Shown here: positions 19,112 through 28,653 of the stretch, in pieces
Layout: the number at the start of each line of letters is the position of its first letter
Position numbering within the stretch: position 1 is the stretch's first letter
Source of the DNA: an uncultured Sphingobacterium sp.
GTDB taxonomy: Bacteria; Bacteroidota; Bacteroidia; Sphingobacteriales; Sphingobacteriaceae
Assembly (NCBI GenBank): GCA_947630335.1
Contig: CANRHE010000007.1
Span: forward strand, 1-38,833
DNA length: 38,833 bases
Direction of reading: 5' to 3'
Notes under the pieces: generated by a model
Database searches by the model: none
What the model was told of the DNA's origin: nothing
Seen by the model: the letters and a program-made list of their open reading frames with translations, nothing else
Translations under genes and position numbers: made by a program

Positions 19112-20116
19112 TTATAAAATATTAACTTCTCTCTCTAATATTACTTGGAATTTTGCGTTCACATCATCGATGATTTGTTCAGAAACTTTGAAGATTTCTT
19201 TTCCTGTAGCTTGGCCAGTATTGGTAATTACAAGTGCTTGATTATTCCAAATTTTCACATCTCCAACACTCTTACCTTTCCAGCCACATTTCTCTATTAG
19301 CCATCCTGCCGCTAGTTTGAAGGTATTGTTGATGAAAGGATAATAGACTATAGTTGGGAAGTCCTCTTTCAGAGTAACTAATTTATCGTGACTAACTACG
19401 GGGTTCTTAAAAAATGAACCGGCATTACCAATGGTTTTTGGATCGGGTAATTTTTGGACGCGAATAAAAGACACTACTTCTGCAATATCTTTAATAGTGG
19501 GTGAGGTAATGTTTCTATTTAAAAGCTCGGTTTCGATCGCACCATAGCTCGTGTTTATTTTATTATCAATTCGAAGCTTGTAAGTAACCGATAGAATAAT
19601 AAAGCGACCTTTAAATTTTGTTTTAAATATGCTGTCTCTGTAGGTGAAGCTACATTCTTGATTGGTAAAAGTCTTGAGTTCGCCCGTATAGGTGTCGAAT
19701 GCACGACAGGTGTAGAAAAAATCCATTAACTCAGCACCATAGGCTCCTATATTTTGAACTGGGGAGGCACCCACTGAGCCTGGTATCAGCGCCATATTCT
19801 CCAATCCAGGAAAATTACGATCTATACAATACCAAACGAGATCATTCCAAACTTCTCCAGCTGCTGCAGTGATGAAGATATTGCTTCCTTCAATAAAATG
19901 TTGAATTCCTTTATTGTTGATTTTTAGAATCGTTCCCTCAAAATCCTGTGTAAATAATACATTACTTCCACCACCAAGTACAAAGAACTCTTGTTGAAAT
20001 ACACCTTGAATAAAAAATGTATTTAAATCTTGTTCGTTATTTATTTCTATAAAGTTTCTTGCTGATGCATCGACCCCAAAGGTGTTGTAGGTTTTTAACG
20101 AGATATGATGTTGCAT
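19112..20116 (-). CDS. murB: UDP-N-acetylmuramate dehydrogenase
   Basis: NTFGVDASARNFIEI, LGGGSNVLFT, IPGSVGASPVQNIGAYGAE, GNAGSFFKNPVV, CGWKGKSVGD. Confidence 0.96.
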   Translation of the reverse strand: MQHHISLKTYNTFGVDASARNFIEINNEQDLNTFFIQGVFQQEFFVLGGGSNVLFTQDFEGTILKINNKGIQHFIEGSNIFITAAAGEVWNDLVWYCIDRNFPGLENMALIPGSVGASPVQNIGAYGAELMDFFYTCRAFDTYTGELKTFTNQECSFTYRDSIFKTKFKGRFIILSVTYKLRIDNKINTSYGAIETELLNRNITSPTIKDIAEVVSFIRVQKLPDPKTIGNAGSFFKNPVVSHDKLVTLKEDFPTIVYYPFINNTFKLAAGWLIEKCGWKGKSVGDVKIWNNQALVITNTGQATGKEIFKVSEQIIDDVNAKFQVILEREVNIL

Positions 20117-20241
20117 TTTAAAAGGAGCTTACTTTTTGACTTTTGCTTTTAAAAAATCAAAGTGTTATCTTTAATGTTGAGTTGTTACAGCTGTAAAGAT
20201 AAGACAAAGCAATTATTAAGAACGAAAATATTTTATATACT

Positions 20242-20856
20242 ATGCCCAAAAGTGTTGATACAAAACGGAATCAAATTTTAGAGATCGCAAAGCGTAGATT
20301 TGCTCATTACGGATTAGCAAAAACTACTATGGCTGAAATCGCAAAAGATTTAGCTTTTTCGAAGGCTCTATTGTACTATTATTTTCCGGATAAAAATAGT
20401 CTATATATGGCAGTTATAGAAGATGTTATGGAAGAGGTGGATGAAGAGATAAATGCACTAATAAAATCAATAACAGATGTTAAAAAAGCTATTTTCATTA
20501 TTTTAGAAAAAAGAATAGAGTTCGCAAGAAGATATTTTTATATCATTGAATATACTTTGTTATTCCGTAAAGAAGTACCTTCAGAAGTTGATTTATTATT
20601 GATGCAGTCTATAGAAAGGCAAAAGATACTTTTGAAATCTATTTTAGATCGAGGTGTAGAGCATGGTCATTTGAAAAATATTGATACAGATGAAACCGCA
20701 AATATCTTTCTTAATGCTTGTATGGGGATGAGATTGATCGTTATGAAGGATTTGAAAAGCTACTTTATCCCCAAAATAGAAGAGTTTGAAGCAATCTTAG
20801 ATCTACAAAAAAAATTAGCCACGATATTTATCGATGGTCTTAAGATAGATCATTAG
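20242..20856 (+). CDS. TetR/AcrR family transcriptional regulator
   Basis: RFAHYGLAKTTMAEIAKDLAFSKALLYYYFPDKNSLYMAVI HTH. Confidence 0.92.
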   Translation: MPKSVDTKRNQILEIAKRRFAHYGLAKTTMAEIAKDLAFSKALLYYYFPDKNSLYMAVIEDVMEEVDEEINALIKSITDVKKAIFIILEKRIEFARRYFYIIEYTLLFRKEVPSEVDLLLMQSIERQKILLKSILDRGVEHGHLKNIDTDETANIFLNACMGMRLIVMKDLKSYFIPKIEEFEAILDLQKKLATIFIDGLKIDH

Positions 20857-21817
20857 AAATTATATTTTGGATGATTAAATTTGCATGAATCCTGGAATTT
20901 TCAATGAACCACTGATGTGTATTTAATCCACCACATACTACTCCTGCTAAATACATATTAGGTATGTTTGACTCCATAGTATTAGGATTGTAGCTAGGTA
21001 TCATTGCATTTTTATAATCTAATTCTATTCCGAAACTTTCTAACAGCTTGAAGTTTGGCTTGTATCCGGTTAAGGCTAAAACAAAATCATTAGGAATAGT
21101 AATTATTCCATTAGGAGTTTTGATTGTGGCACTTTCCTCCTGTATTTCCATCAGATTACTATGGTAATAAACGTCGATTTCACCTTCTGCTATTCTATTT
21201 TCTATGTCTGGTTTTACCCAATATTTTACTCTCGGACTAATTTCATTTGAACGTATAACGAGGGTTACCTTCGCGCCCTTACGATAAGTTTCTAATGCCG
21301 CATCAATTGAAGAATTACTTGCTCCTACTACAATGACGTGTTGATTGGCGTAATAATGAGGGTCATTGTAATAGTGACTAACTTTAGGTAAATTTTCTCC
21401 TGGTATATTTAATGAAATTGGACAGTCATAAAAACCAGTTGAAACTATTACATTTTTTGCTTGATATTCTTTTTTTGAGGTGATTACCGTAAATATACCC
21501 TTATGCTTTTTACACGATAATACCGTTTCAAATAGTTGACTATTGATATTGAATTTATTATGTACTCGTCTATAATACTCTAATGCTTCTGCACGCTTAG
21601 GTTTAGGGTTTGTGGTGACGAATGGCATTTCTCCAATTTCTAGTTTTTCCGACGTGGAGAAAAATGTCATGTTTATTGGGTAATTATATAGTGAATTAAC
21701 AAGACAACCCTTTTCAATAACTAAGTAAGTTAAATTATTTTTTTTAGCTTCTATTGCACACGCAATCCCTATTGGTCCGGCGCCAATAATTATTATATCG
21801 TAAATCTGATTACTCAT
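20840..21817 (-). CDS. ypdA: YpdA family putative bacillithiol disulfide reductase (NAD(P)/FAD oxidoreductase)
   Basis: IIIGAGPIGIACAIEAKKNNL FAD motif, VVGASNSSIDAALETYRKGAKVTLVIR NAD(P) motif, HYYNDPHYY; no redox CxxC. Confidence 0.82.
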   Translation of the reverse strand: MSNQIYDIIIIGAGPIGIACAIEAKKNNLTYLVIEKGCLVNSLYNYPINMTFFSTSEKLEIGEMPFVTTNPKPKRAEALEYYRRVHNKFNINSQLFETVLSCKKHKGIFTVITSKKEYQAKNVIVSTGFYDCPISLNIPGENLPKVSHYYNDPHYYANQHVIVVGASNSSIDAALETYRKGAKVTLVIRSNEISPRVKYWVKPDIENRIAEGEIDVYYHSNLMEIQEESATIKTPNGIITIPNDFVLALTGYKPNFKLLESFGIELDYKNAMIPSYNPNTMESNIPNMYLAGVVCGGLNTHQWFIENSRIHANLIIQNIISNDLS

Positions 21818-23993
21818 TTATCGTTTTCTTACTTCGTTCTAACTCTCTACTTTTTGACTCCAAGTCATTCATTACTTTCTGGATATCAGTCGTTATTTTA
21901 TACAAAAACTGAAGTTGATCAGTTATTAATTTTGAATCATCCGTAGTCACTTCTTGTAATTCAAATTTAACTATTTCGGGGGCTTTAACAAAATGCAATT
22001 CTGTATCTGGCGACTCCATAGAAATGATTAGTTTCTCAAGAATATGTAATGATTTGTATAGTAATTTTAAGTGTGAATTATCAAAGTGATTCACATCGGC
22101 AACTCTCAACTGTGTAATTAGCGTCGCAGAATAGGAAGAAAATATATGGTTAAGAATTACAAATCTATTAACCTCTTTTGTTATTTTTTGTCGCCATTTG
22201 GGCTCTGTTAATAGCCTTTGAAAAGTAGAACCCATATTGGCAGAAGCAATATATACTTCTTTACGGGCAAGTTTATATTCGGTGATATCTAATTTGTTCT
22301 TGGATAATAATGAAATTGCCTGAGCTAAATATTGATAATTAGCTATAAGTAGATTTCTTATGTTTGATTTTATTTGTAAACTTTCCCAGTTTGGGAAAAT
22401 GATATAACTCGATAAAAACGCTATAGATCCACCGATAAAAGTATCTAATATTCTTAATTTGGCCATTTCCATAGTATTATTTCCTGTAAAACTCAGCATA
22501 ATTAAGACGTATGGCGTCATGAAAATTACTGCCATAATATAATTCACGCGGAATAAACTGTAGGCAATTAAAAAAAAGAATACCAATATCACGAAACGAG
22601 CGGAAGGATCAGGTATAGTGAATAATATTATACCACCAATTACACCTCCGATTATAGTCCCCAATAAGCGTTGTAAATTTCGCTCTTTTGTTAAACCAAA
22701 ACCAGGTTTGATGATAACTAGAATAGTCAACAATATCCAAAAAAGACCTTGTTCTGTAATGTGGGTTAGGCTAAATATAAAATAAGATCCAGATAATACA
22801 ATAGCCATTCTCAAGGCATGACGAAATACTGTTGAATCTAAGCTAAGGTTATCTTTAAAACTTTGCCAGTTTAAGATATCTCGTTTTATAAATTTTTTAC
22901 TTTCGTCAATTTCTGTTTTCTCTGTATCTGCATCTTTAAATTGAGCATAGGTGAAAATATCGTTGAGATGCTTCACCATAGTTCTTATATTAATTATAAT
23001 TTTTTTTATTGGAATCGAATTACTATTATTCTCAGCATCATATTTGTCAATAGAATCCTTTAGAATCAGTATTTCTTCTTCAAATGCATAAATCGGAGTA
23101 GGTGCTTGATTTGCATTTATTTTATACCCAATATTATCAAGTTCGTGTGTTACCTTTAATAGTATACTTCTTATTTTGTCTAGTATATCTGAGGAGGCAT
23201 ACTTATCACGAATAGTTTCATAATCATAATGGGTGGTCATGCTTTGTTCAAATAAGTCAACGATATCATTAAATATCAATGTCAAGTACCGCCCTTCTTT
23301 TGTAGTGTCTTTGATCGATCTTTTACTTTGAAAAAGAATGTCCCGAATATTTTCTTGATCATTATTTATAATAACCTGTTGTTCAATTAATTTAATATAG
23401 TTTTCCTCTAAATCTGTGTTTACTTTATAAAAATTAGCTTTCAATCTAATGTACTCTGCTACATGTCTAATTGCTTCTGAAAGTTCTTGTTGAGCAAGAC
23501 GGTATGGTCGCACTTGCATGATAGAAAAGCTAACTGTTAGGTACCATATGGCGCCAATTATAAAATATAATAAGTAAATAACCTCGTTCTCGAGTGTGCT
23601 GAAATTATCGATATTAAATAACATCGTTAATACGCACATTGTGCCGATGGTCGCAGCCCTAGCATTAAAGACTGCTAGCATAGAAGATAAGAAGGATATC
23701 GTAGCAATAGTGATTGTCATTAGTACAAGTGAGCCATTAACTAATGATGTTATGATTATTGTTAATATGCATAATGCGGTACAATACAGCATACCTATTT
23801 TGCGGTGTCGAGGTGCGCCTGGTGTGTCTGATAGACCGATGACTAATGCTCCTAATGAAATCATGGTCCCCGTCTTGAACTCTCCAAAAATAGCGAAAAT
23901 AATTACTGGAATAATTGTACCAATCGTAATCCGTAATCCTTCAGCAAAATATTGGCTATAAAAAAAACTACTTATCTCTTTGGTTTTTTTCAT
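21810..23993 (-). CDS. FUSC family membrane protein (YccS/YhfK-like)
   Basis: Two multi-TM blocks, LLTILVIIKPGFGLTKERNLQRLLGTIIGGVIGG; the internal ATG at 23993 (MKKTKEIS) is an equally plausible start to 24017. Confidence 0.85.
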   Translation of the reverse strand: MKKTKEISSFFYSQYFAEGLRITIGTIIPVIIFAIFGEFKTGTMISLGALVIGLSDTPGAPRHRKIGMLYCTALCILTIIITSLVNGSLVLMTITIATISFLSSMLAVFNARAATIGTMCVLTMLFNIDNFSTLENEVIYLLYFIIGAIWYLTVSFSIMQVRPYRLAQQELSEAIRHVAEYIRLKANFYKVNTDLEENYIKLIEQQVIINNDQENIRDILFQSKRSIKDTTKEGRYLTLIFNDIVDLFEQSMTTHYDYETIRDKYASSDILDKIRSILLKVTHELDNIGYKINANQAPTPIYAFEEEILILKDSIDKYDAENNSNSIPIKKIIINIRTMVKHLNDIFTYAQFKDADTEKTEIDESKKFIKRDILNWQSFKDNLSLDSTVFRHALRMAIVLSGSYFIFSLTHITEQGLFWILLTILVIIKPGFGLTKERNLQRLLGTIIGGVIGGIILFTIPDPSARFVILVFFFLIAYSLFRVNYIMAVIFMTPYVLIMLSFTGNNTMEMAKLRILDTFIGGSIAFLSSYIIFPNWESLQIKSNIRNLLIANYQYLAQAISLLSKNKLDITEYKLARKEVYIASANMGSTFQRLLTEPKWRQKITKEVNRFVILNHIFSSYSATLITQLRVADVNHFDNSHLKLLYKSLHILEKLIISMESPDTELHFVKAPEIVKFELQEVTTDDSKLITDQLQFLYKITTDIQKVMNDLESKSRELERSKKTINE

Positions 23994-24073
23994 CTTAATT
24001 ATATCGTGTTTAGACAAAACAAAGGAACTGAAATATTTATAAATTATCTTAAGAAACAGATTAATTTACTGAT

Positions 24074-24112
24074 AAAAATAAAGGCTACCTAATTTTGGTA
24101 GCCTTTATTTTT
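24074..24112 (-). terminator. Intrinsic terminator of the S9 peptidase gene
   Basis: 16-bp perfect stem aaaaataaaggctacc/ggtagcctttattttt, overlapping the stop codon. Confidence 0.85.
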
Positions 24113-26285
24113 ATTTAAGATGAATGTCGAAGTATTTCGCGATTTTTTCATACATATGAATTCTATCTTTACCACTGACATTATGCTCGTGGGTAGGGTA
24201 TAAGAAGTAATCAACTTGTTTTCCTGCCTTGATAGCTTGCTCTACAAATTCCATACTGTGTTGTTGTAAAACAACTGGATCTTGAGCGCCATGAATGATT
24301 AATAAGTTTCCTTTTAATTGATCTGCTTTATTTAATAATGATGTTTTGTGATAACCTTCTGGATTTTCTTCAGGCGTATCCATATAGCGCTCTCCATACA
24401 TAATCTCATAAAATTTCCAATCCATAACAGGGCCTCCAGCTACGGCCGTATTAAAAATATCATTATGTTTGGTCATTAAAGAAGTAGCCATGTAACCTCC
24501 GAAGCTCCACCCAAAAATACCCATCTTATCTTTATCGATGTAAGGAAGGCTTTTTAAGTACTCTACTCCAACTAGCTGATCTGCCATTTCTGCTTCGCCT
24601 AATTGACGATGTGTAACTCTTGTGAAATCACGCCCTCTAGAATCAGAACCCCGATTGTCTAGCGTAAAAACAATATACCCTTTTTGAGCCATATACATAT
24701 CAAAATAACCTACTCCACCTAACCATTTGTCTTGTACTAATTGTGCATGAGACCCTCCGTACAAATAGACCATTACAGGATATGTCTTTGTTGGGTCAAA
24801 ATTAGGAGGGTAAGTTATTCTACCATTTAATGGTGTATGCCCATCTGCCGAAACTAATTCAATCAACTCAATTTTTGGTAAGTCAACTTTTCCCGTGAAT
24901 GGGTTTGGCGCATCTAATAAAATTGTCTCTTTATTAGTTTTCGTGTCAATTATTTGTATTTTATTCGGCGTATTTAAATTACTGTATTGATCCAGAATAT
25001 ATCTTCCAGATGGACTGATATTAGCATTGTGAGTTCCTTTTGCTGTGGTTAATTGTTTGGTTGCTCCACTTTTAAGATTTACTTCATAAAGATGTCTTTC
25101 TAAGGCATTATTGGCAGATCCGATATAGTATGCTTTGGTGAAGCTAGTATTAAATCCTTTGAAGTCTTTAACAACAATATCTTTATAGCCTAAGTCTTTT
25201 ACAAGTTTTCCATCGGTATTATATAAATATAAATGGTTGAAGCCATCTCTGTCAGTTTGATAAAGAAAGAGGTTTGGAGAATTAGGGATAAATATTAATG
25301 GGTGTTGTGGTTCAACCCATGTGGTGGACGTTTCTTCAAAAAGCGTATTCACATACTGGCCATTTTTAGCGTTATATTTGTTAAGCTTCAAGTGGTCTTG
25401 GCCTCTATTTAATACCCCTACATAAGCGTATTCGCTACTAGGATCCCAAGTTACCATAGTAAGATATTGTTCTTTAGGTTCGTTGGTTTGTACCGTTGTG
25501 TAAGTGTTAGTTAGTGTGTTGTAAATTATAAGTTTTACTTCTTCACTTTTCATTCCAGCCATAGGATATCTTATATCTTTAATGGTCGCCACACGCGTAT
25601 CCCATTGTGGAATGGGGTATTTACTGACCATCGTCTCATCCTTTTTATAGAAAAGGAGATTTTGATTGTTAGGTGACCACCACATTCCTTTATTGATACC
25701 GAACTCCTGGCGGTGAGTCTGATCGCTACCGTTTACAATTCCGTCTACCGTATCTTTTGTAACTTGGATTTTCTGACCATCTTTTGTTAAGATTTCAATA
25801 TTATTACCTTTTAGGTAGGCTGTTTTATTATTGTTTGTTGTATATTCTAAGTTGCGAGATTTCGATTCAGCTTTATTAATTAATTGCGCTTTTTTGGTGA
25901 TCGGATCAAAATCTATTTTATACACCCACATTGCTGTAGGCATAGAAAAAGTAATTGTATTATTACTTGTCCATTCGTATTGGTATGGAAAATAGTTGAT
26001 TTCTACCTTATCATCATGTATAATATTTTTTACAGCGGATTGTAAGTCCGAGAGAGTAGCGAGATGTTTAACCTCCCAATTATATTTAGAATTTCTAGAT
26101 AAAAGGTTTTGGCGGTTTTCGTCTAGATAAGTAAATATATCTTCGTTTTTAGTCCATTTTAAACCAGGTAAATTATTTGGTGCGTATTTACTGGGGCCAA
26201 AAACTGTTTCTTCTATGCTAAATCCTCTTTGAGCATAAACTAGAGTGGTAGAACTCAAAAGAATTGCAAATAGTATTTTTTTCAT
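24111..26285 (-). CDS. S9 family peptidase, dipeptidyl peptidase IV-like
   Basis: Signal peptide MKKILFAILLSSTTLVYAQ from 26285; DPPIV N-terminal propeller; catalytic GWSFGGYMA, HGAQDPVV, PTHEHNV. Confidence 0.92.
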   Translation of the reverse strand: MKKILFAILLSSTTLVYAQRGFSIEETVFGPSKYAPNNLPGLKWTKNEDIFTYLDENRQNLLSRNSKYNWEVKHLATLSDLQSAVKNIIHDDKVEINYFPYQYEWTSNNTITFSMPTAMWVYKIDFDPITKKAQLINKAESKSRNLEYTTNNNKTAYLKGNNIEILTKDGQKIQVTKDTVDGIVNGSDQTHRQEFGINKGMWWSPNNQNLLFYKKDETMVSKYPIPQWDTRVATIKDIRYPMAGMKSEEVKLIIYNTLTNTYTTVQTNEPKEQYLTMVTWDPSSEYAYVGVLNRGQDHLKLNKYNAKNGQYVNTLFEETSTTWVEPQHPLIFIPNSPNLFLYQTDRDGFNHLYLYNTDGKLVKDLGYKDIVVKDFKGFNTSFTKAYYIGSANNALERHLYEVNLKSGATKQLTTAKGTHNANISPSGRYILDQYSNLNTPNKIQIIDTKTNKETILLDAPNPFTGKVDLPKIELIELVSADGHTPLNGRITYPPNFDPTKTYPVMVYLYGGSHAQLVQDKWLGGVGYFDMYMAQKGYIVFTLDNRGSDSRGRDFTRVTHRQLGEAEMADQLVGVEYLKSLPYIDKDKMGIFGWSFGGYMATSLMTKHNDIFNTAVAGGPVMDWKFYEIMYGERYMDTPEENPEGYHKTSLLNKADQLKGNLLIIHGAQDPVVLQQHSMEFVEQAIKAGKQVDYFLYPTHEHNVSGKDRIHMYEKIAKYFDIHLK

Positions 26286-26412
26286 TTTGTGTATAAACTT
26301 GATCAGCGAAATTAAATATTTCAACAGTAATATTTAAAAAACCTATTGTAATATTCTAATTGTTTTAGTGATACTATTTAAACTGTGTAAGTATTTTATT
26401 ATTTTTAACATT

Positions 26413-26772
26413 ATGATTAGACAAAATGTTGCCCTTAGGGAGGTTCGTTTCTTTTCACCTATTGGGTTTTACGAAGAAGAACAAGTAGTTGGTAATGAAT
26501 TTTATGTTAATGTAGAAGTTGAGTTTCCATTTGAAAATTCAAATTCTGAAGATCTAAATAATACTATCAATTATGAAGAACTTTATAAAATCTTAGCTGA
26601 GATTATGACTCCCAAAAGGAAATTATTGGAATCTGCGCTAGAAGATATATTAGATAGAATATTAAGGAATTATTCATTTGTGGAGTCTGTTACAGTGTCT
26701 ATTCGTAAAGTGAACCCTCCGTTTGGTGGAGACTTAGCTAATTCAGAAGTGAAATTAATCTATACTAAATAA
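26413..26772 (+). CDS. folB: Dihydroneopterin aldolase
   Basis: VALREVRFFSPIGFYEEEQVVGNEFYVNVEVEF..., NYEELYKIL, KVNPPFGGDLANSEV; conserved start at 26413. Confidence 0.88.
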   Translation: MIRQNVALREVRFFSPIGFYEEEQVVGNEFYVNVEVEFPFENSNSEDLNNTINYEELYKILAEIMTPKRKLLESALEDILDRILRNYSFVESVTVSIRKVNPPFGGDLANSEVKLIYTK

Positions 26773-26795
26773 TCACTTATTAAAATAACTTTTTT

Positions 26796-26829
26796 AAACA
26801 CTCATTATAAATTTTAATGAGTGTTTTTT
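26796..26829 (+). terminator. Intrinsic terminator of folB
   Basis: aaacactcatta/taatgagtgttt hairpin followed by T run. Confidence 0.85.
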
Positions 26830-26987
26830 GTTCTTGAATACCCTTGTGGGTATGTTTAAAAGCTTTTTAGGAATTTTTGTCACTAATTTAAGTTAAGATA
26901 TGTCATTTTGTCTTATTTTTTCTTTTGGTACATTACTTGATTTTATTTTATCAAAATTAAAAATTAATAAAATTGGAGGATATAGAT

Positions 26988-27425
26988 ATGACATTATTAA
27001 AATTCCCTGCTAAAAATACAGAAGCAGTAAACCCATTTGTACATTCAGTTTTTGACAACTTATTTAATGATTCTTTTGTTAATGATCGTCTTGTCGCTCG
27101 TGTTCCCGCTGTTAACATTATAGAGGATGAAACAGCATTTTCAATTGAATTGGCAGCGCCAGGATTAGAAAAGTCTGATTTTAAAATCAATGTCGATAAA
27201 AATATTATAACACTAGCAGTAGAAAAAGAAGTGGCAAAAGATTCTGAAGGAGTTATTTATAGTAAAAAAGAGTTTAATTATAGTTCGTTTTCTCGCTCAT
27301 TTACATTGCCTGAGACAGTTGATTATAGCAATATAGAAGCTTCATATGTAGGTGGAATATTAACAGTGAAAATCGGTAAAAAAGAAGAGGCAATTATCGC
27401 TAAGCGACTGATTGAAGTCAAGTAA
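26988..27425 (+). CDS. Hsp20/alpha-crystallin family small heat shock protein
   Basis: PAVNIIEDETAFSIELAAPGLEKSDFKINVDKNIITLAVEKE ... SFSRSFTLPETVDYSNIEASYVGGILTVKIGKKEE; ATG 26988 preceded by ggagga. Confidence 0.95.
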   Translation: MTLLKFPAKNTEAVNPFVHSVFDNLFNDSFVNDRLVARVPAVNIIEDETAFSIELAAPGLEKSDFKINVDKNIITLAVEKEVAKDSEGVIYSKKEFNYSSFSRSFTLPETVDYSNIEASYVGGILTVKIGKKEEAIIAKRLIEVK

Positions 27426-27470
27426 TTGTGTAGGAAATATTAAATAGTTGATTGTTTAGTTTGTTTTATA

Positions 27471-27492
27471 TAAAGCCCCAATTGGGGCTTTA
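27471..27492. terminator. Hairpin terminator downstream of hsp20
   Basis: 22-bp palindrome taaagccccaattggggcttta. Confidence 0.7.
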
Positions 27493-27571
27493 TTATTATA
27501 AGATTATTATAAGTTTTTGATAGCTTAATTTACTTGTAATAATGTTTTTAAAATAATAGCCTCCTATAAAT

Positions 27572-28558
27572 CTATAATGTTAAAAATTTAAAGGACGGAG
27601 TGTCTATAAAATCTTTTGACGTTTCTCCAGCATAGATTTGTTCCTTATCCAGAGATAATTTTTTAACAGATGCATTTTTTGCGAAATTCATTTTGTTTAA
27701 ATCAACCCATATTGTATTAGGACTTAAAGCGTCTTCAAAATAATATGTTAAGTTTTTATGATCTGCTACGGTTCGCCATCTTGTAGTGGATAAATGAGGA
27801 GAGTCATCTAAGGAGATTCCATATGGAACTGAGCATTGTCTGATTACACTGAAAGCGCTTGCTATGGCAATCCTTCTATCTTCTGTTTGTGGAATTGCCT
27901 TAATGTAATACGAAGCTCTAACGAAGCGATCAGGAGCACGATTTGTACCAGGTAAAAATATATTGCCGGGGATATCTGTCCAATATTGATTAATAGCAAG
28001 TTGCTGCTCATATATTGGATCGTTAGTCATTACAGTATAGGATGGGTCATGGTGAATTATTAACTTTCCATCAATATATTCAAAAATTGCGTTATCACCG
28101 CTAGCATCTGATATAGATAAATGAACATTAACAAATCTATCCGTACCAGGTAAGTTATCTGATACAATGATGAATTCTTCTTTTTTTAAAGCTTCAACAG
28201 TTTCATTTACGCTTTCAAAATTATCAAGAATATATTGCGCCCAAAAAGAAACTACTAATCCTTGTTTCTTCCTGTTGTTATCAGTATTATAAGGTGGGAA
28301 TTGTGTACTGGTAAGCCATAATAGATTTGCTACTAGTCCTTTCTCATTCATTCCGTCAGATACGGCGATATCCCATGAGCTCGTGACCACACTACCATAT
28401 TTAGAGGTCCAGCTCATTACTTGGGGTTTAATTTTACTTTCTCTAAGCAATCCTTGCGGAAATACCCAAATGTTAGCCGGAATTTCTATTTTGAAATCCA
28501 TACTTCTTGCAGTAATAATAGTATTATTTGGGCCTTTGTAAACTACTCTTGTACACAT
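27572..28558 (-). CDS. Linear amide C-N hydrolase, choloylglycine hydrolase/penicillin V acylase-like Ntn hydrolase
   Basis: Starts MCTRVVY with Cys2 nucleophile; ARSMDF, SDGMNEKGL, MTNDPIYEQQ, NLTYYFEDAL motifs. Confidence 0.9.
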   Translation of the reverse strand: MCTRVVYKGPNNTIITARSMDFKIEIPANIWVFPQGLLRESKIKPQVMSWTSKYGSVVTSSWDIAVSDGMNEKGLVANLLWLTSTQFPPYNTDNNRKKQGLVVSFWAQYILDNFESVNETVEALKKEEFIIVSDNLPGTDRFVNVHLSISDASGDNAIFEYIDGKLIIHHDPSYTVMTNDPIYEQQLAINQYWTDIPGNIFLPGTNRAPDRFVRASYYIKAIPQTEDRRIAIASAFSVIRQCSVPYGISLDDSPHLSTTRWRTVADHKNLTYYFEDALSPNTIWVDLNKMNFAKNASVKKLSLDKEQIYAGETSKDFIDTPSFKFLTL

Positions 28559-28653
28559 GATTATGTTTTTTGTAATAAACGTTTCTGCGCATGAATTGTT
28601 TTATGATTACTTATAGAGTAGAAAAGAAATATACTAATTCTTTCGCGATTTTT

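Noticed and set aside
23596-23961. 121-aa plus-strand ORF antisense to FUSC gene
   Set aside because: Shadow ORF opposite membrane-protein coding sequence; no domain.
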